From: Shouchella patagoniensis
Lineage (GTDB): Bacteria; Bacillota; Bacilli; Bacillales; Bacillaceae_D
Direction: 5' to 3'
Assembly: GCF_002019705.1 (NCBI RefSeq)
Contig: NZ_KV917377.1
Location: 4,393,085-4,457,084, forward strand
DNA length: 64,000 nucleotides
The notes under the pieces are model-generated. The model was not told where the DNA came from. It made no database searches and was given only the letters and a program-made list of their open reading frames with translations. A program made the position numbers and the translations under genes. This document shows positions 55,902 to 63,460 of the stretch, in pieces. Position 1 is the stretch's first letter. Each line of letters starts with the position of its first letter.

Positions 55902-57621
55902 ATGTGATCAACGAGTGATGAGGCAACTAGTGGAAGCAATTTTATTTGAGGAAATCATACCTATAGTTGAAACAGAGATGAACGACGGATGGAAGTTGTT
56001 TAGATTTCAAGGCAACGAAGCCACATATCAATGCATGGGCAAACGTTCAGCGTTTAGTCGAATACGCTTAACGGGTTCTCTTCTTGTATGTCGTGACGAA
56101 GGGAAGCAAGAGATCGCTTCTATTACTGAGTTAGTCTATGATCTTCCAATCTCATATGAAAGAAAAGAAAAGATTCTACATGAGCTTAAACAAACGGTTT
56201 TGTTGACTGAAAGAAATGAAGCATTGCTTGAGATACCTCTATCAAGAAGAGAGCTTTCCTATGAACGTTTAGAAGCGGTACTAGTGGAAGGGCATCCATA
56301 CCATCCGTGTTTTAAAGCAAGAACAGGCTTTTCAATAGAAGATCACGAACGGTATGGCCCAGAAGGAGAGAACGTGTTCCAACTGATTTGGCTTGGCATT
56401 CGAAAAGAGGATGTAACGGTCTCTTATCCAGTAGAAGAACATAGCTTTCTCCAACAAGAATTAGGGTATGCCGTTTGGAAGCAAGTTGTTCAAGCATTAT
56501 GTAGACAAGGTGGGCAGCTTTATGACTATCGGCTAGTACCAATCCACCCGTGGCAGTGGTATGCGTTAAAAGAGGATCAGTTAAATGAAGCTATTCTTAA
56601 AAAAGAGATCCTGTATCTTGGTCACTTTGGTGATGCTTATAAAGCGACACAATCTTTACGGACGGTGATGAATCAAGAGGATATACGAAAAGCGCATGTG
56701 AAACTACCGTTAAATGTCGTCAATACGTCATCGCTGCGTTCAATCGCTCCACATCTTATTGTAGCAGCGCCAAGTATTTCAGCGTGGTTAAAACGTATCA
56801 TTGATTGCGATCCTTTCTTAAAGGATGAAGCAAACGTTCAGATTTTAACAGAATATGCTGGTGCTGCATACGAGCCTTCGGGAAAGCCTTGGAACAAAGC
56901 GGTATTTGGGCAAATTGGCTGCATCTATCGTGAAAGTATTGCTACTAAAGTGATTGGAAGGGAACAGGCTATTCCATTTAATGCGCTTCCACTAGTAGAA
57001 AAAGATGGCGATCTATTTGTTACACCTTATTTGGAATCTTACGGGGTGGAACCTTGGCTTGAGCAGTTAATCGAAGTGAGTGTCATCCCCATTATACATT
57101 TACTCGCAGAGCATGGAATCGCGCTAGAAGCTCATGCCCAAAACATGGTGCTTGTTCATGAAAATGGGTGGCCAAAGCGTGTTATTTTAAGAGACTTTCA
57201 TGAGAGCCTAGAATATTGCAAGGGATTTGTTCAGAAACCTTCTTGGATTCCTGCTTTTGAGAATCTTCATAAAGCATTTAAAGATGGAGCAGTAAATGAA
57301 CATTACTGGATGTCGTCGATTGAAGCATTAAGAGAGTTGCTAATGGATACGTTGTTTGTTTATCAGTTATCCGAACTTTCTTGGCAAATTGAAGTCCATA
57401 ATGGTTATCCAGAAACGCAATTTTGGCAGTTAGTCGATCGAGCTATCCGCGAATACATAAAGAAGGGAATCGTTCCAAAAGAACGTATTAAGGCGTTAGG
57501 GTTAGATGTGCCCATTATAACAACGGAATCACTGCTCAAACGTAAATTAACTGTTGAGTCAGTTTGCAGTCACACCGTGCGGAATGAGCTAGGAAAGGAG
57601 CGATTTGCATGTTTGCAGTAG
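55873..57621 (+). CDS. asbB: Petrobactin synthetase AsbB (NIS synthetase)
   Basis: 582 residues, second IucA/IucC-type synthetase; in the known pathway it condenses the citryl-spermidine intermediate with a second spermidine or dihydroxybenzoyl-spermidine. Motifs: GHPYHPCFKARTGF, PIHPWQWYALKE, ATQSLRTVM, VKLPLNVVNTSSLRSIAPH, IALEAHAQNMVL. GAGGTGGCTT before the ATG supports the start inside asbA. It overlaps asbC by 13 nt. Confidence 0.92.
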   Translation: MQKLSTLPTKCDQRVMRQLVEAILFEEIIPIVETEMNDGWKLFRFQGNEATYQCMGKRSAFSRIRLTGSLLVCRDEGKQEIASITELVYDLPISYERKEKILHELKQTVLLTERNEALLEIPLSRRELSYERLEAVLVEGHPYHPCFKARTGFSIEDHERYGPEGENVFQLIWLGIRKEDVTVSYPVEEHSFLQQELGYAVWKQVVQALCRQGGQLYDYRLVPIHPWQWYALKEDQLNEAILKKEILYLGHFGDAYKATQSLRTVMNQEDIRKAHVKLPLNVVNTSSLRSIAPHLIVAAPSISAWLKRIIDCDPFLKDEANVQILTEYAGAAYEPSGKPWNKAVFGQIGCIYRESIATKVIGREQAIPFNALPLVEKDGDLFVTPYLESYGVEPWLEQLIEVSVIPIIHLLAEHGIALEAHAQNMVLVHENGWPKRVILRDFHESLEYCKGFVQKPSWIPAFENLHKAFKDGAVNEHYWMSSIEALRELLMDTLFVYQLSELSWQIEVHNGYPETQFWQLVDRAIREYIKKGIVPKERIKALGLDVPIITTESLLKRKLTVESVCSHTVRNELGKERFACLQ

Positions 57622-58850
57622 ATGATCAACTTTTTACAGAAAGTGATTATTATCATTATGAGCACCAACTGAACAAGCATCCGATCTGGCAAAAAGCAGA
57701 TAAATGGCGAATTGCTGTCTGCCCTGAAGATATTGGAAAGTGGATTATGCTCTTACTTTATTTAAAGAAAAAAGAAGCAAGTGTAGTACCAATTCATCCT
57801 TCCACACCAATTACTGCAGCAGAGCGAATTGCCGAACAGGCTGGTTGTTATTATTTATTTTATCATTCGTTTGAGGCACCAATTACTTTATCGAATCCAC
57901 AAAGTAACATTCAACCAGGCTTGGTTCAATTTAGCTCTGGTACGACCGGAGAACCGAAACAAATAAAACGGAGTTGGGTTTCAATTGATGAAGAGATCGC
58001 GGCTTACAGCATTCAATTTAAGGATGTCGAAGTGGACACGATTATCGTAGCTTGCCCGGTGACACATTCATATGGTCTCATCAGTGGCGTATTAGCTGGA
58101 TTTGCTCAAAACAAGCATGTTCTTATTGTGACAACTCAAAACCCAAAGTACGTATTAAAAAAAGCGAAAGAGCATTCGAAATACTTGCTTTATGCAGCGC
58201 CTCCACTCCTCTATACACTGGCGAGATTCATCAAAGGTGAGGAGCGATTATACGGGGTTATGACCTCTGGGACAAGACTGTCTGATACATGGTTCAAGAC
58301 GATTCGAGCTTCAAGTGTGTTTCTAATGCAACAATATGGCTGCTCGGAGATCGGATGTATGAGCGTAACACAATCTTTGAGTCATCCTGATCAAATGGGA
58401 AAAACGCTATCGCATTTAAGTATTACAGCTGGTCAAAGCAAAAACAAACCAGCAGAGATAGCAGTAATAAAAGGTGCTCGCTCAATGGCAACAGGAGATT
58501 TAGGTTATTTTAACAATGAAGGCGTGCTCTGCTTTCTCGAGCGAATAGGAGATATGATTAATGTTGCTGGTTTGAATGTTTATCCACATGAAGTGGAACA
58601 AGTTCTTTGTCAGCATAATGAAGTGAGTGAGGCTGTTGTTTACAAGAAAGTTGACACTTTTGCAGGAGAAAGAGTATATGCTCAAGTGGTTGCAGATGAA
58701 CAGATACTGTCGGTGGACGGGTTAAGAAGCTGGTGTATTGAGTATTTAGCACCTCACCAGATTCCGCAGCAATTCACAATAGTGGACGCTATTCAAAAAG
58801 GTGCAAATGGAAAAATAAATCGTAAGCAATTAGGGGAGGTGGCGGAATGA
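57609..58850 (+). CDS. asbC: 3,4-dihydroxybenzoate adenylating enzyme AsbC
   Basis: 413 residues, ANL-superfamily AMP ligase, short as in other AsbC proteins. ATP loop QFSSGTTGEPKQIKRSW (about residues 105-120), QQYGCSEIGCMS for adenylate binding, GDLGYFNNEGVLCFLERIGDMINVAGLNVYPHEVE, and the catalytic Lys near the end (GANGKINRKQL). It activates 3,4-dihydroxybenzoate and loads it onto AsbD. Overlaps asbD by 4 nt (ATGA). Confidence 0.92.
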   Translation: MFAVDDQLFTESDYYHYEHQLNKHPIWQKADKWRIAVCPEDIGKWIMLLLYLKKKEASVVPIHPSTPITAAERIAEQAGCYYLFYHSFEAPITLSNPQSNIQPGLVQFSSGTTGEPKQIKRSWVSIDEEIAAYSIQFKDVEVDTIIVACPVTHSYGLISGVLAGFAQNKHVLIVTTQNPKYVLKKAKEHSKYLLYAAPPLLYTLARFIKGEERLYGVMTSGTRLSDTWFKTIRASSVFLMQQYGCSEIGCMSVTQSLSHPDQMGKTLSHLSITAGQSKNKPAEIAVIKGARSMATGDLGYFNNEGVLCFLERIGDMINVAGLNVYPHEVEQVLCQHNEVSEAVVYKKVDTFAGERVYAQVVADEQILSVDGLRSWCIEYLAPHQIPQQFTIVDAIQKGANGKINRKQLGEVAE

Positions 58851-59116
58851 CATATAAAGAAGCAGTGAGCGCCATTTATGAGATTTTAAAAACAGAGCTT
58901 CAAATAAACACACTCGAATCTTTTCATGAAGACGCTCGTTTAAATGAAGATCTTGCAATTGATTCCGTCATGATGCTTCAAATTTTGCTACAGCTTGAAA
59001 TGGATTATGGCATTGAGATTCCTGATGAAAAAATTGAAAGAGACTCCTTTTTTAGTGTGCGGACATTAGCTCAATTTTTGGAGCTGCAAGGACAATCGGA
59101 GCCTACTCATGATTAA
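58847..59116 (+). CDS. asbD: Aryl carrier protein AsbD
   Basis: 89 residues, four-helix carrier protein. The phosphopantetheine attachment Ser is S40 in NEDLAIDSVMMLQILLQLE. Acidic overall, as usual for carrier proteins. It carries the activated 3,4-dihydroxybenzoyl group between AsbC and AsbE. It overlaps the asbC end by 4 nt and the asbE start by 8 nt. Confidence 0.92.
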   Translation: MTYKEAVSAIYEILKTELQINTLESFHEDARLNEDLAIDSVMMLQILLQLEMDYGIEIPDEKIERDSFFSVRTLAQFLELQGQSEPTHD

Positions 59117-60080
59117 AGTACACTGTTTTGTTAGCTGTGTATGTGAATTACTAAAGAAAAGAGGAGTGGATCATCGGCCTTATTATTTTGGGGTATGGGA
59201 TGCCGATTTTGCTCTTGATGACTCGTTTGCTTTAGCCTATCATGCTGATGGAATTGATCATTCGTTCTTTAAGAATTGGTATGAGCTATTATATGGCATT
59301 CGCCTACATGAGTGGTATGAAGAACAGAAAACAAAGGAAGAAAATATCGAGACGTTAGACTATTTGGTTGAGAACAAAGGAAGTGGTCATCATATTATGG
59401 TGATGCTTGACTTATCTTTATTGCCAGAACGAGAAAATAAATTTCATCAAAAGCCTTTTCCTCATTACGTCATGCTAGAGAAGACAAATGATCCAGAGGA
59501 ATGGTTTATGTTCGATCCTGATTTTCGCTGGGAGGGACGCATCAAGAAAAAACGCATACTAGATGCGGTTCGATCACCTGATGTAGGTGGTGGCTTTTCA
59601 TTTGATGGAGATCAGATTCATGTGCCAACAGCTCAAACCGTTGAAGCCTATTTTCATACGTGCATGAAATTAGATAAGAACCCTTTGACAGAAGCGGTCC
59701 GCTCGATTGTAGAAGCGTTTATGTATGGAAGTGAACAACATCGATTATCTGAACTAGGTTCTTCACTTAAACAACTTCCTGTTTTAGCGATCCGTAAGTA
59801 TGCCTATGAACATGCATTTGCTTATTTTTGGATGGCTCTGGATTTTGGTGAGGAAGTATTCGAAGCATGGTGCGATGAAATTGAATCGCTTGAAAAAGGC
59901 TATAAAATTGTTCACTATCGGGCGATGAAATTAGCAAAGACAAAGAAAGAAGAAGATTATCAAGCGTTATGTGATCAGTTGGATAAACAAGATAAGCTCG
60001 AAACAGCGATAAAACACGGGTTACATCAATATTTTACTCAATGGGCACAAAAACAAAGCCAAGTCGAACAAATTGGTTAA
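59109..60080 (+). CDS. asbE: Petrobactin biosynthesis acyltransferase AsbE
   Basis: 323 residues. Similar in length and position to AsbE of B. anthracis, which transfers the dihydroxybenzoyl group from AsbD to spermidine. The sequence has a Cys near the start (HCFVSCVCELLKKRG), conserved aromatic segments (YYFGVWDADFAL) and HHIMVMLDLSLLP. I cannot point to catalytic residues with confidence; the assignment rests on context and overall family likeness. Starts inside asbD. Confidence 0.88.
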   Translation: MIKVHCFVSCVCELLKKRGVDHRPYYFGVWDADFALDDSFALAYHADGIDHSFFKNWYELLYGIRLHEWYEEQKTKEENIETLDYLVENKGSGHHIMVMLDLSLLPERENKFHQKPFPHYVMLEKTNDPEEWFMFDPDFRWEGRIKKKRILDAVRSPDVGGGFSFDGDQIHVPTAQTVEAYFHTCMKLDKNPLTEAVRSIVEAFMYGSEQHRLSELGSSLKQLPVLAIRKYAYEHAFAYFWMALDFGEEVFEAWCDEIESLEKGYKIVHYRAMKLAKTKKEEDYQALCDQLDKQDKLETAIKHGLHQYFTQWAQKQSQVEQIG

Positions 60081-60091
60081 AGGAGGATGAA

Positions 60092-60916
60092 ATGAACCTA
60101 TCTATTTGTACAATTTCGTTTCGTCATGGATTGCAGTCGATCGAACAAATAACGGAATGGGCTGGGAAACGAGGATTTGATGGGATTGAACTTTGGGGGA
60201 CCCATGCTCGGCATTTGGCCAGTGATCCAGAATTTAATGGAAGTTGGTTGCGTTCTATAGGGTTATCGGTACCAATGATAAGTGATTATTTGCCACTTGA
60301 GCAAAGCTGGGATGAAGTAAGAGCTACCGCAATTCGTACGTTTTCCCTCGCCAACCATTGGAAGACAAACCATGTTCGAATTTTTGCTGGTGGAAAAGGT
60401 AGTTTGCAATCGACGAATGAGGAGCGGTCTTATATTGCGGCTCAATTACATCGCTTATGTCATTTAGCTGAAGACAGAGGACTACGAATTTTGCTGGAGA
60501 CACATCCACGCACATTATGTGATACGCTCCCATCCACTCTACAGCTATTGGCAGAAGTGAACCACCGAGCATTGCATGTTAATTTTGATGTTCTTCATGT
60601 ATGGGAGAGTGGGGTGGACGTAAATCTTGCATTTCAGCAACTTCAACCGTTCATTAAGCATATGCATTTGAAAAACATTACTTCGACTGCACATTTAGAT
60701 GTATTTATACCAGAAAATGTGTTTTCTTCTTCAGGATCTCGAAAAGGAATGACGAGTTTGTTTAAAGGGTGTATTGATTATAAAACTTTTTTTGCTATGA
60801 ATGATATAAGTGGTCTTAATGCATCACTTGAATGGTTTGGTCCCCACCCTTTTGAAATCTTGGAGGAAGATGGAAAGCAACTACTGCCGTATCGTAAACA
60901 AAAACTGTACCATTAA
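60092..60916 (+). CDS. asbF: 3-dehydroshikimate dehydratase AsbF
   Basis: About 274 residues, AP-endonuclease-2-like TIM barrel. It converts 3-dehydroshikimate to 3,4-dihydroxybenzoate, the catechol of petrobactin. Motifs: GFDGIELWGTHARH, RILLETHPRTLCDT, HVNFDVLHVWESG and IKHMHLKNI carry the metal-binding Glu/Asp/His set. The ATG at 60092 has AAAGGAGGATGA just before it; the in-frame ATG at 60041 lies within asbE. Last gene of the operon; a hairpin follows at 60937. Confidence 0.93.
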   Translation: MNLSICTISFRHGLQSIEQITEWAGKRGFDGIELWGTHARHLASDPEFNGSWLRSIGLSVPMISDYLPLEQSWDEVRATAIRTFSLANHWKTNHVRIFAGGKGSLQSTNEERSYIAAQLHRLCHLAEDRGLRILLETHPRTLCDTLPSTLQLLAEVNHRALHVNFDVLHVWESGVDVNLAFQQLQPFIKHMHLKNITSTAHLDVFIPENVFSSSGSRKGMTSLFKGCIDYKTFFAMNDISGLNASLEWFGPHPFEILEEDGKQLLPYRKQKLYH

Positions 60917-60936
60917 GAGAAAGGGGCTGCTAAGTG

Positions 60937-60962
60937 ACGCCGCCTTAAAAACGGTGTTTTAA
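60937..60962 (+). terminator. Terminator of the petrobactin operon
   Basis: Stem ACGCCG/CGGTGT (one wobble), 9-nt loop, then TTTTAAT. Confidence 0.6.
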
Positions 60963-61023
60963 TAATGAGAAAAAATTGATAATATAAATGGGATTAAGAG
61001 TTTAACGTATGGGAGGGATATAC

Positions 61024-61047
61024 ATGAGAAAGTTTATTATTTGCTAA
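61024..61047 (+). CDS. Seven-residue leader peptide
   Basis: A strong ribosome site (GGGAGGG, 6 nt before the ATG) opens MRKFIIC followed by TAA. The last codons and the stop overlap the first arm of a hairpin (61043-61051). The 88-nt stretch to the next gene's TTG holds two hairpins that cannot form together. Such an arrangement is typical of translation-dependent attenuators. The codons that might be sensed are Ile-Ile-Cys. Confidence 0.55.
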   Translation: MRKFIIC

Positions 61048-61106
61048 TAGCAAAGACTGCTATTAGCATACGACTCAAATAAAAGATAGTAGTCTTTGCT
61101 TTTCTC
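61043..61106 (+). promoter_or_regulatory. Attenuator-like alternative hairpins
   Basis: Hairpin 1: GCTAATAGC (61043-61051) with GCTATTAGC (61059-61067), perfect 9 bp. Hairpin 2: AGCAAAGACTGCTAT (61049-61063) with ATAGTAGTCTTTGCT (61086-61100), 15 bp with one wobble, followed by TTTCTCTTATTTC, a weak terminator tail. They share 61049-61063, so only one can form. The leader stop codon lies in the first arm. Confidence 0.6.
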
Positions 61107-61134
61107 TTATTTCAATATAAGGAGGAGCAAAGTA

Positions 61135-61443
61135 TTGGGATACATTAAAGCGGAACGTGTGTTACCAAAAGAACTGCTAAAACAAATACAAACATATATC
61201 GACGGTGAATGCTTGTATATTCCTAGAAAAAAACAGAATAAAAAAGGGTGGGGAGAAAAGACCGGTGCTAAAACAGTACTGGAAGCAAGAGATAAAGACA
61301 TTTATATCCAATATGAACTTGGACGAACGATAAATGAACTTGCTGAACACTTTTTCCTCTCACAGAAGAGCATTGAACGAATTGTGTATCAACAAAAGCG
61401 TCATACAAGCAAGGGGGCTGTCCATCAGGTCATAAAGAAGTGA
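61135..61443 (+). CDS. CD3324-family protein, HTH-like
   Basis: 102 residues. The start is a TTG at 61135 (LGYIKAERVLPKELLKQIQTYI) behind AAGGAGGAGC; the open frame to 61096 has no start signal and runs into the hairpin. Same motif order as the paralogue at 4629: GYIKAE..LP, DGECLYIPRKK, WGEKTGAK, then a C-terminal HTH-like segment (TINELAEHFFLSQKSIERIVYQQK). A small putative DNA-binding protein of unknown role. The leader with a peptide and two hairpins suggests regulated expression. Confidence 0.72.
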   Translation: MGYIKAERVLPKELLKQIQTYIDGECLYIPRKKQNKKGWGEKTGAKTVLEARDKDIYIQYELGRTINELAEHFFLSQKSIERIVYQQKRHTSKGAVHQVIKK

Positions 61444-61449
61444 CCTTTT

Positions 61450-61469
61450 TGGGCTTAGCCCTTTTTTTC
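61450..61469 (+). terminator. Short terminator
   Basis: Stem GGGC/GCCC, 3-nt loop, then T7, just after the CD3324-family gene. Confidence 0.6.
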
Positions 61470-61515
61470 TTCACAAATTGAGACGAAGATAGCTAAACAA
61501 CAAAGCTTTTAAGTC

Positions 61516-61665
61516 ATGCTATATTTACAGGCGCACTTAATATTTTGGACCAGTCCTAGTAGAACATTAGCCATGTTCGTTGAAGATACGGCAGGACATA
61601 ATTGGACAAATCGAGCAAAAAGACAGAGTAGTGTTGGGGATTGTATGAATAGGGTGAAGATTTGA
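61516..61665 (+). other. Possible gene remnant in intergenic region
   Basis: A 49-codon frame without ribosome site (contains RTLAMFVEDTAGHNW) followed 15 nt later by a good terminator. The terminator suggests that something here is or was transcribed, but I do not recognise a family. Nothing else is visible in 61470-61679. Confidence 0.2.
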
Positions 61666-61679
61666 GAAATCATATCAAC

Positions 61680-61708
61680 GTCAACCTACAAGGTAGGTTG
61701 ACTTTTTA
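61680..61708 (+). terminator. Rho-independent terminator
   Basis: Perfect 10-bp stem GTCAACCTAC/GTAGGTTGAC, loop AAG, then T5. Confidence 0.8.
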
Positions 61709-61762
61709 TCTTGTGGAGTGATTGATTGAATTCAAGTTTTTTATATCGTATAATCCAGTTAT

Positions 61763-61777
61763 ATCGTCAATTACGAT
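61763..61777. promoter_or_regulatory. Candidate MarR operator
   Basis: ATCGTCAATTACGAT, a 15-bp palindrome with 5-bp arms, 20 bp before the MarR start. A direct half-copy (TTATATCGT) lies at about 61741-61749. It overlaps the likely promoter, so autoregulation is plausible. Confidence 0.45.
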
Positions 61778-61796
61778 GTAATGAAAAGGAGTGGCT

Positions 61797-62231
61797 ATGT
61801 CAAATAATGTTTCTCACTTAAATCAATTATGGACAGATATTTATTATTTATTGCGGTATAAGCACAAAGAAAAAGTGACTCACATAGGTGTAAGAATTAT
61901 GCAGATCATCGAGAAAGAAAGGGAAGTGGGCATTCAAGATATTGCTAGAGTAATGGATATATCACCTAACACGGCATCAGAACATGTGAAGCGTTTAACT
62001 GAAAAGAAATACGTTTATAAGACTCGGAGTGATGAAGATGAACGAAAAGTGATTGTGAAACTAACGGATGTTGGTGCAGATGTACTGCATCTAAACTCAA
62101 GTTTGGATGAAGGCAAGCTTACCGGAATTTTTGCACAAGCATCAACAAAAGAGCAGGAAGCCATTATTCAATCATTCCAATTACTAAAAGAGTTAGCCAA
62201 AAAGAATGAGGAACAGGAACAAATTGATTAG
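61797..62231 (+). CDS. MarR-family transcriptional regulator
   Basis: 144 residues. HTH at about 40-70 (GIQDIARVMDISPNTASEHVKRLTEKKYVYKTRSDEDERKVIVKLTDVG). The ATG at 61797 follows AAGGAGTG; a GTG six bases earlier is inside that site. The GNAT gene downstream starts 10 nt after its stop, so both form an operon, and the regulator probably represses the pair through the palindrome upstream. The ligand is unknown. Confidence 0.85.
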   Translation: MSNNVSHLNQLWTDIYYLLRYKHKEKVTHIGVRIMQIIEKEREVGIQDIARVMDISPNTASEHVKRLTEKKYVYKTRSDEDERKVIVKLTDVGADVLHLNSSLDEGKLTGIFAQASTKEQEAIIQSFQLLKELAKKNEEQEQID

Positions 62232-62241
62232 GGGTGAGGTT

Positions 62242-62688
62242 ATGAAGTACAGGAAAGCAACGATAAAAGACATCAATGTTCTAATCGATTTACGGAAAAA
62301 GCAGCTTAGTGACGAGGGGATCAAAGCTGATGGTACGATTAATCAGGAGCTTCATCAATTTTTCGAAGTTACATTAAACGATCAGTCACTTATTCAATTA
62401 TTGGTTGAAGAAAAGGATCAGATCATCGCATGTGGTGCTGTTATGTTTTATCAGTTCCCACCTACTTACACGAACAAAAGTGGGAGAAAGGCTTATATTA
62501 CAAATATGTATACAGAAAAAGAATACCGTGGAAAAGGGATTGCTACTAAAATACTCACCAAACTGGTGGAGGAAACACGTCAAATTGGCATCTCGAACAT
62601 ATGGCTCGGTGCTTCAATGTTAGGAAGGCCCGTTTATAAGAAGTTTGGTTTTACTGAAACAGATGAGTGGTTGGAGTTAACGGTATAG
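62242..62688 (+). CDS. GNAT N-acetyltransferase
   Basis: 148 residues. Motif A AYITNMYTEKEYRGKGIATKILTKLVEE with an R-G-K-G-I-A loop, and motif B IWLGASMLGRPVYKKFGFTETDEWLEL. This is the common Bacillus small-molecule acetyltransferase type, often linked to drug or amine resistance. The ATG at 62242 is behind GGGGTGAGG. In operon with the MarR gene. The substrate is unknown. Confidence 0.85.
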   Translation: MKYRKATIKDINVLIDLRKKQLSDEGIKADGTINQELHQFFEVTLNDQSLIQLLVEEKDQIIACGAVMFYQFPPTYTNKSGRKAYITNMYTEKEYRGKGIATKILTKLVEETRQIGISNIWLGASMLGRPVYKKFGFTETDEWLELTV

Positions 62689-62731
62689 GGCATTGAAAAT
62701 TTATGGCGTCATGTGAAAGGACAATACATAA

Positions 62732-63415
62732 ATGATTGGAACGATAGTAAACGTTTTGACAATCATCGTTGGTAGTATGATTGGTCATTTTTTTAAGAAA
62801 GGATTAAAGGATTCCCATCATGAGATAATGATGCAAGCGATGGGGCTCGCTGTTGTGGGATTAGGGGTAAGTTCAATTGCGGTACACCTTCCTGTAAGTC
62901 ATTATCCAGTCCTATTTATTATTAGTTTGGCGATTGGTGGCTTAATTGGGGAATCAATTCGGTTTGAAGAACGATTTAATCGAGCACTTTCTGTATTGCT
63001 GAAAGGAAATGTAAATGAAGGATTAACAACGGCTATCTTGCTGTTTTGTGTAGGTACTCTATCAATTGTAGGTCCAATTGAAGCTGCATTAAATCATAAC
63101 TATACCTATCTATATTCGAATGCCATACTAGATGGATTTACATCTATTGTTTTAGCGTCGACGTTTGGTATTAGCATTGCTTTTTCAGCGATTGTTTTAC
63201 TTGTTTGGCAGGGTAGCATCTATGCCTTCGCTTCGTTTGCATCTGTAGCAATAACACCAGAGATTTTAACAGAGATCTCAATCATTGGAGGAGTCCTTAT
63301 TTTAAGCACAGGTTTAAGCATTCTCGGTTTAAAGAAATTTAAAACAATGAACTTGTTGCCTGCAATGATTGTTCCAGTCGTGTTTTTTACAGTGAAAGCA
63401 TTGGTTGGCTTTTAA
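62732..63415 (+). CDS. DUF554 integral membrane protein (YdfK/YqgA-like)
   Basis: 227 residues, about 7 membrane segments. The start MIGTIVNVLTIIVGSMIGHFFKKGLKD and the segments IGGLIGESIRFEERFNR, ILLFCVGTLSIVGPIEAALN and LYSNAILDGFTSIVLASTFGISIAFSA are diagnostic of DUF554. The function is not established; a transporter role is suspected. Monocistronic with its own terminator. Confidence 0.88.
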   Translation: MIGTIVNVLTIIVGSMIGHFFKKGLKDSHHEIMMQAMGLAVVGLGVSSIAVHLPVSHYPVLFIISLAIGGLIGESIRFEERFNRALSVLLKGNVNEGLTTAILLFCVGTLSIVGPIEAALNHNYTYLYSNAILDGFTSIVLASTFGISIAFSAIVLLVWQGSIYAFASFASVAITPEILTEISIIGGVLILSTGLSILGLKKFKTMNLLPAMIVPVVFFTVKALVGF

Positions 63416-63429
63416 TAAAGAACAGTAAA

Positions 63430-63460
63430 AACGTCCTAACGATCTGTTAGGGCGTTTTAT
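63430..63460. terminator. Bidirectional terminator
   Basis: 11-bp stem AACGTCCTAAC/GTTAGGGCGTT with one wobble, loop of 5, then TTTATT, between the DUF554 and deacetylase genes. It overlaps the end of the deacetylase gene. Confidence 0.8.
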
